Assembly: GCA_000585075.1 (NCBI GenBank)
Contig: JEMY01000056.1
Coordinates: 1 to 64,000, forward strand
Source of the DNA: Candidatus Accumulibacter regalis
GTDB taxonomy: Bacteria; Pseudomonadota; Gammaproteobacteria; Burkholderiales; Rhodocyclaceae
Direction of reading: 5' to 3'
Length of the DNA: 64,000 bases
Made by a program: the position numbers and the translations under genes. Of this stretch, positions 30,777 to 39,257 are shown one piece after another (positions within the stretch are counted from its first letter, which is position 1; every line of letters begins with the position of its first letter). The notes under the pieces were generated by a model. That model was not told where the DNA came from and ran no database searches. It worked only from the letters and a program-made list of their open reading frames with translations.

Positions 30777-32348
30777 ATGACGGTGCGCGAGAGAGTGTCC
30801 CACGTCGATACGGCGTGGCTGCGCATGGACCGGCCGGAAAACCTGATGCAGATCGTCGGGGTGATGATCTTCGTCGGTCGTATCGACGCCGCGCGCTTGA
30901 AGCGCACCCTCGCCAAGCGCCTTCTGCGCTATCGCCGCTTCCGGCAAATCGCAACGCTGGACGCTGACGGCGCCTGCTGGGTGGACGATGCCGATTTCGA
31001 CATCGACCGCCATCTTCGCCACTCGCTGCTTCCCGCTCCCAGCGGCAAACACGAGCTCCAGAAGTTCGTCGCCGAGATGGCCAGCGAACCGCTCAACCCG
31101 GCGCGCCCGCGCTGGGAATTCAATCTCGTCGAACTTGCCGACGGAAACTCGGCGCTGGTCGCCCGCATCCATCACGCCATTGCCGACGGGATTGCCTTGA
31201 TCGGCGTCATGAACACGCTGACCGACGAGCGAAGCGACGCTCCCGAGGATGACCGCCAGCCAACGCAGTCTGGCGCCAATGATTCGGGCGACAGCGATGC
31301 CGGCAACGTTCTCTGGCGCTGGGCCCTTGCGCCACTTACCGACGTCACCCAAGGCGTGCTCAGCGTCGGTGGCCAGCTCTGGGGGCAATACCTCGGCCTG
31401 CGCAAACAGCCCGGCGCAATCGCCGACTACGCCCGCGTCGCCGCCGCCATTGCCGAGGAAATCGGCAGGCTCGCGCTGCTGCCTGGCGACAGCCAGACGC
31501 GTTTCAAAGGCCAGCCGGGCACGGTCAAACGCGTCGCCTGGTCGGAACCTGCGTCGCTGGCCGAGATCAAGGCCTGCGGCAAGCTCCTCGGCTGCTCGGT
31601 CAACGACACCCTGCTCTCTTGCGTGGCCGGTGCCTTGCGCGGCTACCTGGTGGCCAAGGGTGAGCGCGTGGAGAACACTGAAATCCGCGTCATGGTGCCG
31701 GTCAATCTGCGTGCGCCGGACGACGCCGAGACGCTCGGCAACCGCTTCGGCCTGGTCGCGCTGGAACTACCTATCGGCATCGCCAACCCGCTCGCCAGGC
31801 TGTATGCAATCCGGGCCCGGATGGCCGCGTTGAAGGGCTCCTATCAAGCCTTGCTGACCTTCGCCCTGCTCGGCGCAACGGGCATGGCACCGAGCTTCGT
31901 CGAGGAACAGGTGCTCAAAGTGCTGGCCAGCAAGACGACCGCGGTGATGACCAACGTCCCTGGCGCGCAGCAAGCCCGCTATCTTGCCGGCGCCAGGATC
32001 GACCAGCAGATGGTCTGGGTCCCGCAGGCCGGCGACATCGGCATGGGCGTCAGCGTCCTCTCCTACGACGGCCGGGTGCAATTTGGCCTACTCACCGACA
32101 AGACCATGGTCGACGATCCGCAGAACATCGTCGATCGCTTTGCCGACGAATTCGAAAAGCTGCTCTGGCTGGTCCTGTTGCAACCCGTCGACCGGCTCGC
32201 CGACCCGAACGCCGTTGCCGAAGACCTGGCCCGCAGCGCGCGCGGCCCGCGCGCGGCGGCGAGCCCTCAGTCGGCCAGTTCGGCGCGCGCAGCTTCGACG
32301 TCGAGACGCTCCATCGCGTCCATCGGCACCAAATCCGCGGCTTCCTGA
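30777..32348 (+). CDS. Wax ester synthase / diacylglycerol acyltransferase (WS/DGAT)
   Basis: Transfers an acyl group from acyl-CoA to a fatty alcohol or diacylglycerol, giving wax ester or triacylglycerol. The catalytic motif RIHHAIADGIALI (HHxxxDG) is intact near residue 137. The family pattern DTAWLRMDRPENLMQI is at the start, and VMVPVNLRAPDDAETLGNRFG and VMTNVPGAQQ lie in the C-terminal half. ATG at 30777 follows GGGAG. The C-terminal tail (about 45 residues) is low-complexity Ala/Ser/Arg. Its last 82 bases overlap the convergent TPR-like gene. Confidence 0.93.
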   Translation: MTVRERVSHVDTAWLRMDRPENLMQIVGVMIFVGRIDAARLKRTLAKRLLRYRRFRQIATLDADGACWVDDADFDIDRHLRHSLLPAPSGKHELQKFVAEMASEPLNPARPRWEFNLVELADGNSALVARIHHAIADGIALIGVMNTLTDERSDAPEDDRQPTQSGANDSGDSDAGNVLWRWALAPLTDVTQGVLSVGGQLWGQYLGLRKQPGAIADYARVAAAIAEEIGRLALLPGDSQTRFKGQPGTVKRVAWSEPASLAEIKACGKLLGCSVNDTLLSCVAGALRGYLVAKGERVENTEIRVMVPVNLRAPDDAETLGNRFGLVALELPIGIANPLARLYAIRARMAALKGSYQALLTFALLGATGMAPSFVEEQVLKVLASKTTAVMTNVPGAQQARYLAGARIDQQMVWVPQAGDIGMGVSVLSYDGRVQFGLLTDKTMVDDPQNIVDRFADEFEKLLWLVLLQPVDRLADPNAVAEDLARSARGPRAAASPQSASSARAASTSRRSIASIGTKSAAS

Positions 32349-33040
32349 TAGAGGCGCTCGGCGTCCTTCATTTTCGCCTTGCCAAACATCATCACCAGAG
32401 CATTCGCATATTCAATGCGCGTGATCGCCGAATCGGGATTGAGCTTGAGAGCCGCTTCGAGGAGAGCGTTACCGGTACTCTTCTTGGCGCCGTAAGTGAG
32501 CCCGCCGACCATCGCCCCGACCTTGTCGAGGACCTCGGCGTGATAGGCGCCGAGAGCAACCTGCGCATCGGCGTGCCTCGGCTCGAGTTCGAGCGCCTGC
32601 GTCAGGCTGTGTTTGATCTTGCCACCGAGGCCCTGCGCCAGCGCCTTGACCACCGAGATGCTCTGGCTGTAGCGGCCGAGGGCGTAGGCATGGAGGTACC
32701 AGCCATTGGCATCGGTCGGCGCTTCCTTCTGCTGCTCCTCGCAGCGTCGGGCGACCTCCAGGAGCAGGGCGCACTTACGCTCGTCATCAGTCTCGAGGTA
32801 ATTCGCGTAGATGGCGGCCGCCTTGTTGGCCGCGTTATAGCCGGCCAGACCACAGGCCAGACCCGATTCGACGGCCTGAGCAAAGTCTCCGGCGTGATAA
32901 CTGCGCCAGGCGTCCGCTACTTTCGCATCGTCCGGAAACGGCTCGCAGTCGCCGCGATGCAGGCGTGCCCAGTTCTTCTGCAGCGCAGCACCGGGATAGC
33001 TATAGGCTTTTTCGGGATAGGGAAACTTGCGCCAGGCCAT
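32267..33040 (-). CDS. TPR-like hypothetical protein
   Basis: A 257-residue soluble protein starting at MAWRKFPYPEKAYSYPG. It shows helical repeat pairs: DAWRSYHAGDFAQAVESGLA, AAIYANYLETDDERKCALLL, HSLTQALELEPRHADAQVAL, LLEAALKLNPDSAITRIEYA. The last two are classic TPR-type helices. No enzyme motif is seen. It probably mediates protein contacts. It follows the TetR gene by 49 bases and overlaps the 3' end of the wax ester synthase gene by 82 bases in the opposite direction, so the two mRNAs are partly antisense. Confidence 0.75.
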   Translation of the reverse strand: MAWRKFPYPEKAYSYPGAALQKNWARLHRGDCEPFPDDAKVADAWRSYHAGDFAQAVESGLACGLAGYNAANKAAAIYANYLETDDERKCALLLEVARRCEEQQKEAPTDANGWYLHAYALGRYSQSISVVKALAQGLGGKIKHSLTQALELEPRHADAQVALGAYHAEVLDKVGAMVGGLTYGAKKSTGNALLEAALKLNPDSAITRIEYANALVMMFGKAKMKDAERLYQEAADLVPMDAMERLDVEAARAELAD

Positions 33041-33088
33041 GATCTTCCTCCAGGTTCGTGAATCGCCACCGCGAGCCAACGCTTATGG

Positions 33089-33730
33089 TCAGAGATACTC
33101 TCGCGACAACTTGTCCAGCAGTCCTTTCGACTCTTCTAGCAGAAATGGCGAAATCATCGCCATCACCTGATACACACCTCGTCCAATGCGATCGCTTTCG
33201 ACCTTGCCGCGCGGATCGCAGGCGTACTCGAAAGACAGCCAGTAACTGGCGATCACCGCCATGTTAGTCGCCAGCGCACGCAGTTCCAGCGTTGTCGCGC
33301 GCATGGCACCGGTCGACACCAGGCCCTCGCAGAGAATCGTCGCGGTGTGCACCTTGTGCGCCATGATCTGCTTGAAATGGATCTCGAGAAGCCGATTGCG
33401 GGTGAGCAGATCGTTGAGGTCACGATAGAAGAAGCGATACTTCCAAATCTGTTCGAACAGCAAATGCAGGAACAGCCAGATGTCTTCCACGTCGGCCAGG
33501 CGGCGCGTCGGCGCAGCGAGCGTTTCCTCGATCTCGCGCTCGAAAGCGACGAAAATCGCCTCGATGATCTCGTCTTTGTTGTGGAAGTGGTAATACAGGT
33601 TGCCAGGACTGATGTTCATCTCGTCGGAAATGACGGTCGTCGTCACGTTCGGCTCGCCAAAGTCGTTGAACAGCCGCAGGCTGGTCTCGATGATTCGCTC
33701 GCGGGTCCGCCGCTTGGGCTTCTTTTCCAT
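33089..33730 (-). CDS. TetR-family transcriptional regulator
   Basis: A 213-residue repressor. The N-terminal DNA-binding domain is RERIIETSLRLFNDFGEPNV, then TTTVISDEMNISPGNLYYHF with the recognition helix, then HNKDEIIEAIF. The C-terminal ligand domain is variable; the FEQIWKYRFFYRDLNDLLTR segment is of the kind found in FabR/PsrA-adjacent groups, but the effector cannot be named. It lies between a patatin lipase and the TPR-like gene, facing away from the wax ester synthase, and may control the lipid locus through long-chain acyl-CoA. That regulatory role is inference. Confidence 0.9.
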   Translation of the reverse strand: MEKKPKRRTRERIIETSLRLFNDFGEPNVTTTVISDEMNISPGNLYYHFHNKDEIIEAIFVAFEREIEETLAAPTRRLADVEDIWLFLHLLFEQIWKYRFFYRDLNDLLTRNRLLEIHFKQIMAHKVHTATILCEGLVSTGAMRATTLELRALATNMAVIASYWLSFEYACDPRGKVESDRIGRGVYQVMAMISPFLLEESKGLLDKLSREYL

Positions 33731-33834
33731 CAGCACCCTATCGCCATGGTGATTGTCGACAGCGGTCAGCATAGCACCGCCGCAAAGCGCAGGGAACGCC
33801 GCCTGCCTGAAGGCCTACGCCAAGATCGAAACGA

Positions 33835-35052
33835 TCAGCCTTCTTGCCCCTGCAACCAGAGCTCGAGATCGGCCAAGGACGAATCCAGCGCGCTGACGCT
33901 GGTCGCCAGATCGGGGCGGCGCCTGCGTGACAGCAAGGATCGCGTGTGATCCTTGAGCACCCCGAGATTCAGGTGAATGCCATGCCGTTCGAAGATCGGC
34001 CGTAGTTCGTGGCGCCGCTGATAGAGGTCCTTGCGGGTCCGCTGATAGGCATGCTCGCACAGGCGACTACGACCACGATAGCTGAAGACGTTGGTGAAGA
34101 ACATGTCGGCATCGTCACGGCTGGGTTCGAAGAGCACCACGTCGGCATCCTTGAACTCGAGCCGGTAGCGATCCATGCCGGTGCGCATGCGCGAATGGAT
34201 GATGGCGCGGAAGGTCTGCGACAGGACGACCGGCAATCCGCCTTCGACCAGATGTGCGGGTGCCGGTGTCGGCCGCTCGTGAGGCGGCCGCCTGGCCGCC
34301 AGGCGGGAATCAAAGGGCACCAGAGGGTTGATGCAAATCACCAACTCGGCCCCCGCATGCAGCGCGACCGAGGCGTGCAGGGTCTTGATCAAGGCACCAT
34401 CGACGAAATAGCGCTCGCCGATCCTCACCGGCGGAAACAGACCGGGCAAGGCGGCGCTGGCCTGCACGGCGACGGAAATCGGCACGTCGTCGTGACCTGC
34501 GGAGCCGAAAGCCACCGATTCCCCGCTGTCGAGGTCGGTGGCGACCAGAAACAGCCGGTGCTTGAGCTTGCGAAAATCGTTGCTTCGCCCGCCGCTCGAA
34601 AACAGCTTGCCGAGCAACTCATCGATTCCGGCGTTGTTGAAAACGCCGGTCGGAATGGCATGGCTGAGGCCCTGGAAAGCCTCGAGCAGACGAACATGCC
34701 AGGGGTCGGCGAGGTACTGGCGCAGCGATGACCAGAAGAGCACCGGCACCGACAGGGCGCGCCGAAGGTATTCACCAAAAGCGGGCCGCAACAGCACGCC
34801 GGGGTCGAACACTTCGGTGCTATCGTCTTCCACGAGCATCCTGGCCAGCGCCGCGGGGCCAAGCCCGTTGGCGACCGAGGCCGAAAGCAGCGCCCCGGAG
34901 CTGACACCTACGTAGATGTCGAACGTCGTAAAGTCGACGCCTTCCAGTGCCTCGGCCAGCGCCGCCATCGCACCGACTTCATAGATTCCGCCGACCGGAC
35001 CGCCGCCAGCGAGCGCCAGAGCGATCTTGGAACGTCTGCCTGTAGCAGTCAT
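33835..35052 (-). CDS. Patatin-like phospholipase
   Basis: An acylhydrolase of 405 residues with a Ser-Asp dyad. The oxyanion loop is ALAGGGPVGGIYEVGAM, the nucleophile elbow VGVSSGAL (G-x-S-x-G), and the Asp is in YFVDGALIKTLH. The C-terminal 100 residues are basic. It can hydrolyse phospholipid or neutral lipid ester bonds; in a wax ester/triacylglycerol locus it could act as the storage lipase, or it could be a membrane phospholipase. ATG at 35052. It has no signal peptide, so it is cytoplasmic. Confidence 0.9.
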   Translation of the reverse strand: MTATGRRSKIALALAGGGPVGGIYEVGAMAALAEALEGVDFTTFDIYVGVSSGALLSASVANGLGPAALARMLVEDDSTEVFDPGVLLRPAFGEYLRRALSVPVLFWSSLRQYLADPWHVRLLEAFQGLSHAIPTGVFNNAGIDELLGKLFSSGGRSNDFRKLKHRLFLVATDLDSGESVAFGSAGHDDVPISVAVQASAALPGLFPPVRIGERYFVDGALIKTLHASVALHAGAELVICINPLVPFDSRLAARRPPHERPTPAPAHLVEGGLPVVLSQTFRAIIHSRMRTGMDRYRLEFKDADVVLFEPSRDDADMFFTNVFSYRGRSRLCEHAYQRTRKDLYQRRHELRPIFERHGIHLNLGVLKDHTRSLLSRRRRPDLATSVSALDSSLADLELWLQGQEG

Positions 35053-35201
35053 CGAGTAGCCCCTATCGTCGAAGGAAGCAGCGTATGGCGGCCGACGAAA
35101 CACCGCCTAGATCTCCGCCCTGCATGTATTTTTCAGCGCACACCGCATCGCAAGATCAGCAGCGGCGCACCACTGCCGACTGAGCGCGGGTCACCGGCGG
35201 T

Positions 35202-35240
35202 CGCGCAGCGGGCTCACCCGGGGGGCGAGCCCGCTGCGCG
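35202..35240. repeat. Long GC hairpin between phasin and patatin genes
   Basis: CGCGCAGCGGGCTC (35202-35215) pairs perfectly over 14 bp with GAGCCCGCTGCGCG (35227-35240) around an 11-base loop. There is no U-run on either strand. It lies downstream of the phasin gene and upstream of the patatin gene and may end or stabilise the phasin mRNA. Confidence 0.5.
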
Positions 35241-35300
35241 CCAGAAAACGCTGCCCGCCACTTCCGGAGTCAGCGCAGGCGGTGCAAGCGGGCGACGTGA

Positions 35301-35876
35301 CTACTCACCACTCTTGGGAAGGGTATTCAGGACGTCGGCGGGAGTGACCGGAGCCGCCGGCTTTACCGCTGCGGGTTTGCGCACCGGGGGTTTGCGGACA
35401 GCCGGTTTGGCCGCTGTCGCGGCCTGCGCGACGCTTGCCGCCGCCTGCGTCGCCGACTTGACGGTGGCTCTTGGCGCGGCCACTTTGGCGACAGGCTTCC
35501 CTTCAGTCAGCGCCTGCACGGCGGCGCTCAGATCGACGACGCGTCTGGACAAGCGATCAATATCCTGCTTGCTCGGTACGCCAAGGCTTCCCAGCGCCCG
35601 CGCCACGCGATCCTCGAAAACCTGCTCGAGACGATCCCAGGTACCGGTTGCCTTGCCCGCCACTTCGGCGATCTTCTCGTCGGTGGCCTTGCGCGTTTTC
35701 GCCTGAATGCTCTCGCCTTCCTTGACCAGCGCGTCGAACACTTTGCCGCCCTCTTCCTGTGCCTTGGCAAAAGCACCCAGACCCGCTAGCCAGATCTGCT
35801 GGGCAGAATCCTTGACCGTCGATGCCAGTTGGTTTTCTTTGACCTCACCCGCCAGTTCTTTGAGTTTCTTGCCCAT
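35301..35876 (-). CDS. Phasin-family (PhaF/PhaI-like) granule-associated protein
   Basis: A 191-residue protein that coats storage granules. The phasin domain is in the first 125 residues (LASTVKDSAQQIWLAGLGAF, ALVKEGESIQAKTRKATDEK and VARALGSLGVPSKQDIDRLS). The tail is Ala/Pro/Lys-rich with AVRKPPVRKPAAVKPAAP repeats, like the histone-H1-like DNA-binding tail of PhaF, which attaches granules to the nucleoid. The start at 35876 has AAGGAG at six bases. In this locus it might coat PHA or wax ester/TAG granules. Confidence 0.9.
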   Translation of the reverse strand: MGKKLKELAGEVKENQLASTVKDSAQQIWLAGLGAFAKAQEEGGKVFDALVKEGESIQAKTRKATDEKIAEVAGKATGTWDRLEQVFEDRVARALGSLGVPSKQDIDRLSRRVVDLSAAVQALTEGKPVAKVAAPRATVKSATQAAASVAQAATAAKPAVRKPPVRKPAAVKPAAPVTPADVLNTLPKSGE

Positions 35877-35941
35877 CTTCATCTCCTTGAACGTACCAAT
35901 CAAAAGGTGACAAGCTTTTTCGCTTGCCCTGGAAAGCCAGT

Positions 35942-36009
35942 CTAGTGACAATATCTAGAGGACGCACACTAAAGGCCTAGAGTGCGGCGCCTAGGCATCG
36001 ACAGTCTAG
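35942..36009. promoter_or_regulatory. CTAG cluster and palindrome between phasin and acyl-CoA reductase genes
   Basis: Five CTAG tetranucleotides occur at 35942, 35955, 35977, 35991 and 36006, dense for a motif that is rare in proteobacterial DNA. CACTaaaGGCCtagAGTG at 35967-35984 is an inverted repeat with a palindromic centre. The stretch is in the divergent gap between phasin and reductase genes and could be an operator, for instance of the TetR protein at 33089. Confidence 0.4.
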
Positions 36010-36054
36010 CAAATACCCACCGCGCAAAAAGGCCATGAATCTCGGGAGACAGCA

Positions 36055-38040
36055 ATGAATTACTTCGTTACGGGCGCCACTGGTTTCATCGGCAAGCGGC
36101 TGGTGGCAAGGCTCTTGGCTCGCCCGGACGCCGTCGTCTATTTTCTGGTACGCAGCGTCGAAGCAGAGCGCCTCGGGGAATTGCGCGAATACTGGAACAG
36201 TGATGACAAGCGGGTTATCGCCATCGTCGGCGACCTGACACAGGGAAAGCTCGGAATCTCGAAAACCGATATTCGCAAGCTTAAAGGCAAGATCGATCAC
36301 TTCTTTCATCTGGCGGCCGTCTATGACCTCAAGGCCAGCGCCGAGGAGCAACAGCGGGCTAACGTCGACGGTACGCGCAACACCGTGCAACTGGCCGAGG
36401 AGATTGCCGCCAGGCACTTTCATCTGGTCAGTTCGATCGCCGCAGCCGGACTTTTCGAAGGGCTGTTTCGCGAAGACATGTTCGACGAAGCGGAAAACCT
36501 GGAAAACCCCTACTTTCGCACCAAACACGATTCCGAAGGCATTGTGCGCAAGGAATGCTCGATCCCGTGGCGCGTATTCCGTCCGGCCATCGTCGTCGGT
36601 GACTCGCGCACCGGCGAAATGGACAAGATTGACGGCCCCTACTACTTCTTCAAGCTGATCCAGAAGATCCGTAAGGCCTTTCCGGCATGGATGCCGACCA
36701 TCGGCATCGAGGGTGGGCGCATCAACGTCGTACCCGTCGACTTCGTGGTCGCCGCGATGGACCACATCGCGCACCTCAAGAACGAAGACGGTCGCTGCTT
36801 CCACCTCACCGATCCAACACCGATGCGCGTTGGCGACCTGCTCAACACTTTCGCGCGCGCGGCGCACGCGCCGGAAATGGCGATGCGCATCAACGCCGCG
36901 CTGCTCGGCTTCATCCCGCGCTCGGTGCGCAAGGCGATGTTCGCCCTTACCCCGGTGCGACGCATCCGCAACGCCGTCATGAAAGACCTTGGGCTGCCCG
37001 ACGATATCCTCGACTTCATCAACTACCCGACCCGCTTCGACTGCCGCGAAACGCAACGCGCGCTCAAGGGCAGCGGCATTGGCGTGCCGCCGCTCGACAG
37101 CTACGCGTGGCGCCTGTGGGACTACTGGGAACGCCACCTCGATCCGGACCTGTTCATCGATCGCACCTTGCGCGGCCAGATCGAGGGCAAAGTGGTGCTG
37201 GTCACCGGCGGTTCGTCCGGGATCGGCCGGGCGACCATCCGCAAGATGGCCGAGGCCGGGGCCATCGCCATCACCATCGCCCGCGATCAACAGGCGCTCG
37301 ACGAAACCCGCCGCGAGTTCGAGGCCGCCGGTCTGCAACTGATCACGCACGCCGTCGACATCGCCGACAAGGAGCAGTGTGACGCCCTGGTAAAATCCCT
37401 CAACGAGGAACATGGAGGCGTCGACATCCTGGTCAACAACGCCGGGCGCTCGATTCGCCGCGGCATCGAAAACTCCTTTGATCGCTTCCACGATTTCGAG
37501 CGAACGATGGAAGTGAACTACTTTGGCGCCCTGCGGCTGACCATGGGTCTGCTGCCAGGAATGCTTGCCAAGCGCAAGGGACAGGTCATCAACATCTCGT
37601 CGATCGGCGTCCTCACCAACGCCCCGCGCTTCTCGGCTTACGTCGCGTCGAAGGCGGCAATGGACGCCTGGGCGCGCTGCGCCGCCTCCGAGTTTACCGA
37701 CCGCGGCATCGAATTCACGACCATCAATATGCCGCTGGTGCGCACGCCAATGATTGCACCGACGAAGATCTACGAGCAGGTGCCGACGCTATCGCCCGAA
37801 GAAGCCGCCGACCTGGTTGTCGAAGCGATCATCCACAAACCGGTGCGTATCGCCACGCGACTGGGTATCTTCGGTGCCTTGCTGCACTCGCTGACGCCAA
37901 AGGCGGCGCAGATCATGATGAACACCAGCTTCCGCATGTTTACCGATTCCAGCGCCGCCACCCACCAACCGGGTGACACGGCACCGCAAACTGCGGACCA
38001 GATCGCCTTCTCGCAAGTGATGCGCGGAATCCACTTCTGA
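36055..38040 (+). CDS. Two-domain fatty acyl-CoA reductase (NAD-binding_4 + SDR)
   Basis: The N-terminal half is an NAD(P)-binding extended-SDR/male-sterility-type reductase (YFVTGATGFIGKRLVARLL, LAAVYDLKASAEEQQRANVD, FRTKHDSEGIV with the Tyr/Lys region). The C-terminal half is a classical SDR (KVVLVTGGSSGIGRATIRKM, ILVNNAGRSIRRG, FSAYVASKAAMDAW with the Tyr-x3-Lys). The size, 661 residues, and the order match the bacterial fatty acyl-CoA/aldehyde reductases known from Marinobacter, which make fatty alcohols. With WS/DGAT and FadD in the window this would supply the alcohol part of wax esters. Activity is inferred from architecture. A GGGAGA site precedes ATG 36055. Confidence 0.88.
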   Translation: MNYFVTGATGFIGKRLVARLLARPDAVVYFLVRSVEAERLGELREYWNSDDKRVIAIVGDLTQGKLGISKTDIRKLKGKIDHFFHLAAVYDLKASAEEQQRANVDGTRNTVQLAEEIAARHFHLVSSIAAAGLFEGLFREDMFDEAENLENPYFRTKHDSEGIVRKECSIPWRVFRPAIVVGDSRTGEMDKIDGPYYFFKLIQKIRKAFPAWMPTIGIEGGRINVVPVDFVVAAMDHIAHLKNEDGRCFHLTDPTPMRVGDLLNTFARAAHAPEMAMRINAALLGFIPRSVRKAMFALTPVRRIRNAVMKDLGLPDDILDFINYPTRFDCRETQRALKGSGIGVPPLDSYAWRLWDYWERHLDPDLFIDRTLRGQIEGKVVLVTGGSSGIGRATIRKMAEAGAIAITIARDQQALDETRREFEAAGLQLITHAVDIADKEQCDALVKSLNEEHGGVDILVNNAGRSIRRGIENSFDRFHDFERTMEVNYFGALRLTMGLLPGMLAKRKGQVINISSIGVLTNAPRFSAYVASKAAMDAWARCAASEFTDRGIEFTTINMPLVRTPMIAPTKIYEQVPTLSPEEAADLVVEAIIHKPVRIATRLGIFGALLHSLTPKAAQIMMNTSFRMFTDSSAATHQPGDTAPQTADQIAFSQVMRGIHF

Positions 38041-38137
38041 CCCGGGCCCGGGCAGTCTACGCCGCTGCGCGGCGCGGATTCCCTGCGCTTTTTCCTTCCT
38101 GCCTTTTGCGCCAAACACACTATCAAGCCCACCATTC

Positions 38138-38608
38138 ATGACTACACCCTCCGCTAGCCAGGAAACCAGCCCGGAAGCCCTCAAGCCGCAGGCGAGCCCG
38201 CCGGACAAACCGCTTCCGGCCCAGAACGCTCGCCAATTGCTGAAGGACCTGCAGGAAAGATTTCCCGTCTTCCGCGACTGCCAGCCACTGGCCATCGGCA
38301 TCGACAAGCAACTCATGGCGCGACTGCCGGGTCTTGAGCGCAAGTCCTTGCGTATCGCTCTGGGGATCCACACACACTCGCTGCGCTACCTGAAAGCAAG
38401 CGAAAAAGCGCCTCGCCGGGTTGACCTCGACGGCCAGCCCGCCGGCGAAATAACGCCGGAGCAACGCCTGCATGCATCCGAACTGGTCAAGGAGCGCCTG
38501 AGAAAACAAGCCGAACAGCGCAAGATGCAGCGCCAGGCCGAAGCCCAGGAGCGCCAGCACGCGGCCAAACTCGGCCAACTGGTCGAGAAGTTCGGCCGTA
38601 GCACCTGA
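38138..38608 (+). CDS. ProQ/FinO-family RNA chaperone
   Basis: A 156-residue protein with a ProQ/FinO domain in the middle. Visible are ARQLLKDLQERFPVFRDCQP, LAIGIDKQLMARLPG and LRIALGIHTHSLRYLKASE, the core that clamps the 3' end of structured RNAs. The C-terminal Arg/Lys/Glu-rich coil (LVKERLRKQAEQRKMQRQAE) is typical of short proteobacterial members. Such proteins bind sRNAs and mRNA 3' ends. No partner RNA can be named. Confidence 0.9.
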   Translation: MTTPSASQETSPEALKPQASPPDKPLPAQNARQLLKDLQERFPVFRDCQPLAIGIDKQLMARLPGLERKSLRIALGIHTHSLRYLKASEKAPRRVDLDGQPAGEITPEQRLHASELVKERLRKQAEQRKMQRQAEAQERQHAAKLGQLVEKFGRST

Positions 38609-38641
38609 CCCGCCCGGCGCCGTTCACCACTCGCCAGAGCA

Positions 38642-39205
38642 ATGATGGATCACCTGCTCAGGGACAGCACCACACTCGAGTTGTACGCCTGGCTGGACAG
38701 CGATGGCGAACTGCCAGGCTGGGACATCCTCGTCGGCAACCCCTTCGCCGAGGCACTCGCGGCAGACCGCATGGCGACGGTTCAGAACTACTTTGCCGAG
38801 TACCACCTCGAGTACTTCCGTCAACGCCTGTACCAGCACTTCCCCAGCCGCCTGCACGCCGTCGTCCTCTTTGCCACCCGTGTCGACGCGGAGACCTTCC
38901 GCAGCAAGCATCCAGCCCGGGTTTTCGGCAAAGCCCTCACGCCGGCGCGTAGCAAGGGGACCTACCGCTGTTCGTTTCATGATGCCAGTTGGCTGGACTA
39001 TCTGCGCCTGCCGCACAGCCTGAGCCTGGCGACACTCGACGAAATCGCCAATCATTACTGGAAAGGCGCGCTGGTCGAAGAAGTTGGATTGACTTTCCTC
39101 AATGAGCGCTGGCGCGAGCCACCGGTGATCGAAGCCGTGTTTCAAGGCACGCTGGAAACCGTGATCCCGACGCCCCAAAGCGCCTGGCTACCCGGTTTCG
39201 CATGA
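38642..39205 (+). CDS. Conserved-looking hypothetical protein (187 aa)
   Basis: The gene lies 33 bases behind the ProQ-like gene and 52 bases before mobA. Double ATG at 38642/38645. The protein is soluble, with TLELYAWLDSDGELPGWDIL, then FAEYHLEYFRQRLYQHFPSR and a VVLFATRVDAETFRSKHPARV strand/helix pattern. I do not recognise the family. It has no signal peptide or membrane segment. The context (RNA chaperone, molybdenum cofactor gene) gives no clear role. Confidence 0.6.
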   Translation: MMDHLLRDSTTLELYAWLDSDGELPGWDILVGNPFAEALAADRMATVQNYFAEYHLEYFRQRLYQHFPSRLHAVVLFATRVDAETFRSKHPARVFGKALTPARSKGTYRCSFHDASWLDYLRLPHSLSLATLDEIANHYWKGALVEEVGLTFLNERWREPPVIEAVFQGTLETVIPTPQSAWLPGFA

Positions 39206-39257
39206 CGTCCGGCGAGCCTTCGCGGGCAACGTCGCTGCGCACCGGTTCAGGCAGCCA

